A model generated the notes under the pieces. The model made no database searches and was not told the origin of the DNA. It worked only from the letters and a program-made list of their open reading frames with translations. From assembly GCF_900177685.1 (NCBI RefSeq), contig NZ_FXAY01000003.1, positions 434,001-498,000 on the forward strand: a stretch of DNA of 64,000 nucleotides. Direction: 5' to 3'. Shown one piece after another: positions 63,411 through 64,000 of the stretch; within the stretch, counting starts at the first letter, position 1, and each line of letters starts with the position of its first letter. Made by a program: the position numbers and the translations under genes. Source of the stretch: Agreia pratensis. GTDB lineage: Bacteria > Actinomycetota > Actinomycetes > Actinomycetales > Microbacteriaceae.

Positions 63411-64000
63411 ATGATTGTTCCCTCGCCCTACGCAGCCCGACTCGATGCCATCCCGCTTGAGCGGCGCACCGAAGAACTCGCCGGAAGCACGACGGAACTC
63501 TGGGTCTACGGCCCCCACGACGCCGACACCACGATCGTGCTGGTCCACGGCTTCCGCGGTGACCATCACGGCCTTGAGCCGGTCGTGGCTCACCTGCCCC
63601 GGTACCGCACGATTGTGGCCGATCTTCCGGGCTTCGGGGTGTCGACGCCGCTCGACGCGGGCCACGACATCGACGGCTATTCGGCCTGGCTCCTCGAACT
63701 CGTCGACCGCGTGCGCGGTCCCGGGCGAACCGTCGTTCTGGGTCATTCCTTCGGATCGATCATCGTGTCCGCCGCCCTGGCGCGAGGCCTCGACGTCGAT
63801 GACATCGTTCTTGTCAATCCCATCGCCGCACCGGCGCTGTCTGGCCCTCGCGGCATCCTGACCCGCCTCGCGGTGTTCTACTACTGGGCGCCGGCGAAGA
63901 TGCCGGAGCGCATGGGATTCGCCGTACTCAAGGCGCCGATCGTCACCCGCATCATGAGCGTGACGATGGCGAAGACGCGGTCGCGCTCTCTCCGCCGATG
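63411..64000 (+). CDS. Alpha/beta hydrolase (3' end missing)
   Basis: The first ~196 residues of an alpha/beta hydrolase fold protein. VLVHGFRGDHHG is the oxyanion-hole loop, VADLPGFGVS follows, and GHSFGSIIV holds the nucleophilic Ser. The acid and His are beyond the window. Substrate unknown. It is divergent from treS. Confidence 0.85.
   Translation, partial: MIVPSPYAARLDAIPLERRTEELAGSTTELWVYGPHDADTTIVLVHGFRGDHHGLEPVVAHLPRYRTIVADLPGFGVSTPLDAGHDIDGYSAWLLELVDRVRGPGRTVVLGHSFGSIIVSAALARGLDVDDIVLVNPIAAPALSGPRGILTRLAVFYYWAPAKMPERMGFAVLKAPIVTRIMSVTMAKTRSRSLRR

Overview
The window is a 64 kb stretch of chromosomal, high-GC actinobacterial DNA. Gene content and order (rpsA-coaE-pfkA-uvrBAC-rapZ-whiA, gap-pgk-tpiA-secG-rbpA, the opcA-containing pentose phosphate cluster, ctaA/ctaB, sufBDC with a Rieske ferredoxin) and many GTG/TTG starts fit the family Microbacteriaceae. 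This is inference from gene order and protein families; no 16S rRNA lies in the window, and no rRNA, CRISPR array, prophage or IS element is visible. Both ends cut through genes (gltB on the left, an alpha/beta hydrolase on the right).

Layout. 1-6.0 kb: gltB-gltD (glutamate synthase) and pyk. 6.1-8.1 kb: an uncharacterised three-gene group including an FHA-like protein. 8.1-9.1 kb: zinc-free ribosomal protein L36, tRNA-Leu(CAA) and an ANTAR response regulator. 9.2-19.4 kb: polA, a DUF885 protein, an anchored DsbA-like protein, rpsA, coaE and pfkA. 19.4-28.4 kb: uvrB, uvrA, uvrC, rapZ, whiA. 28.5-33.1 kb: sodA, gap-pgk-tpiA, secG-rbpA. 33.1-40.6 kb (minus strand): pentose phosphate genes pgl, opcA, zwf, tal, tkt, plus a UPF0303 gene. 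40.7-42.6 kb: ctaB and ctaA, which convert heme B to heme A. 42.9-47.0 kb: suf operon for Fe-S assembly. 47.2-48.8 kb: an ABC-F ATPase. 48.8-54.1 kb: a TetR regulator facing a six-gene biotin operon. 54.1-64 kb: SURF1, DUF3099, fabG, serB-glgC, glgA/glgM, an orphan ABC ATPase, L31 type B, a DEDDh exonuclease, treS and a hydrolase.

The part most worth following up is 48.8-54.1 kb. A divergent TetR gene, a likely BioQ, is separated from bioY by two tandem TGAAC-N3-GTTCA palindromes. The downstream genes bioY, acyl-CoA ligase, thiolase, bioM, bioN and CHY zinc finger all overlap their neighbours end to start, so biotin uptake appears coupled to an acyl-CoA activating/processing pair. The thiolase keeps its nucleophilic Cys and the GHP His but has lost the second catalytic Cys (Ala) and the Asn of the NEAF motif (Val), so it probably does not do ordinary thiolysis. 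No biotin synthesis genes are in the window.

A second window-wide theme is leaderless expression: a TANNNT hexamer 6-8 nt upstream of an ATG/GTG recurs at about a dozen genes, including uvrA, uvrB, polA, glgC and glgA. Strong hairpins, several with TTCG loops and one with a perfect 27-bp stem, end most transcription units.
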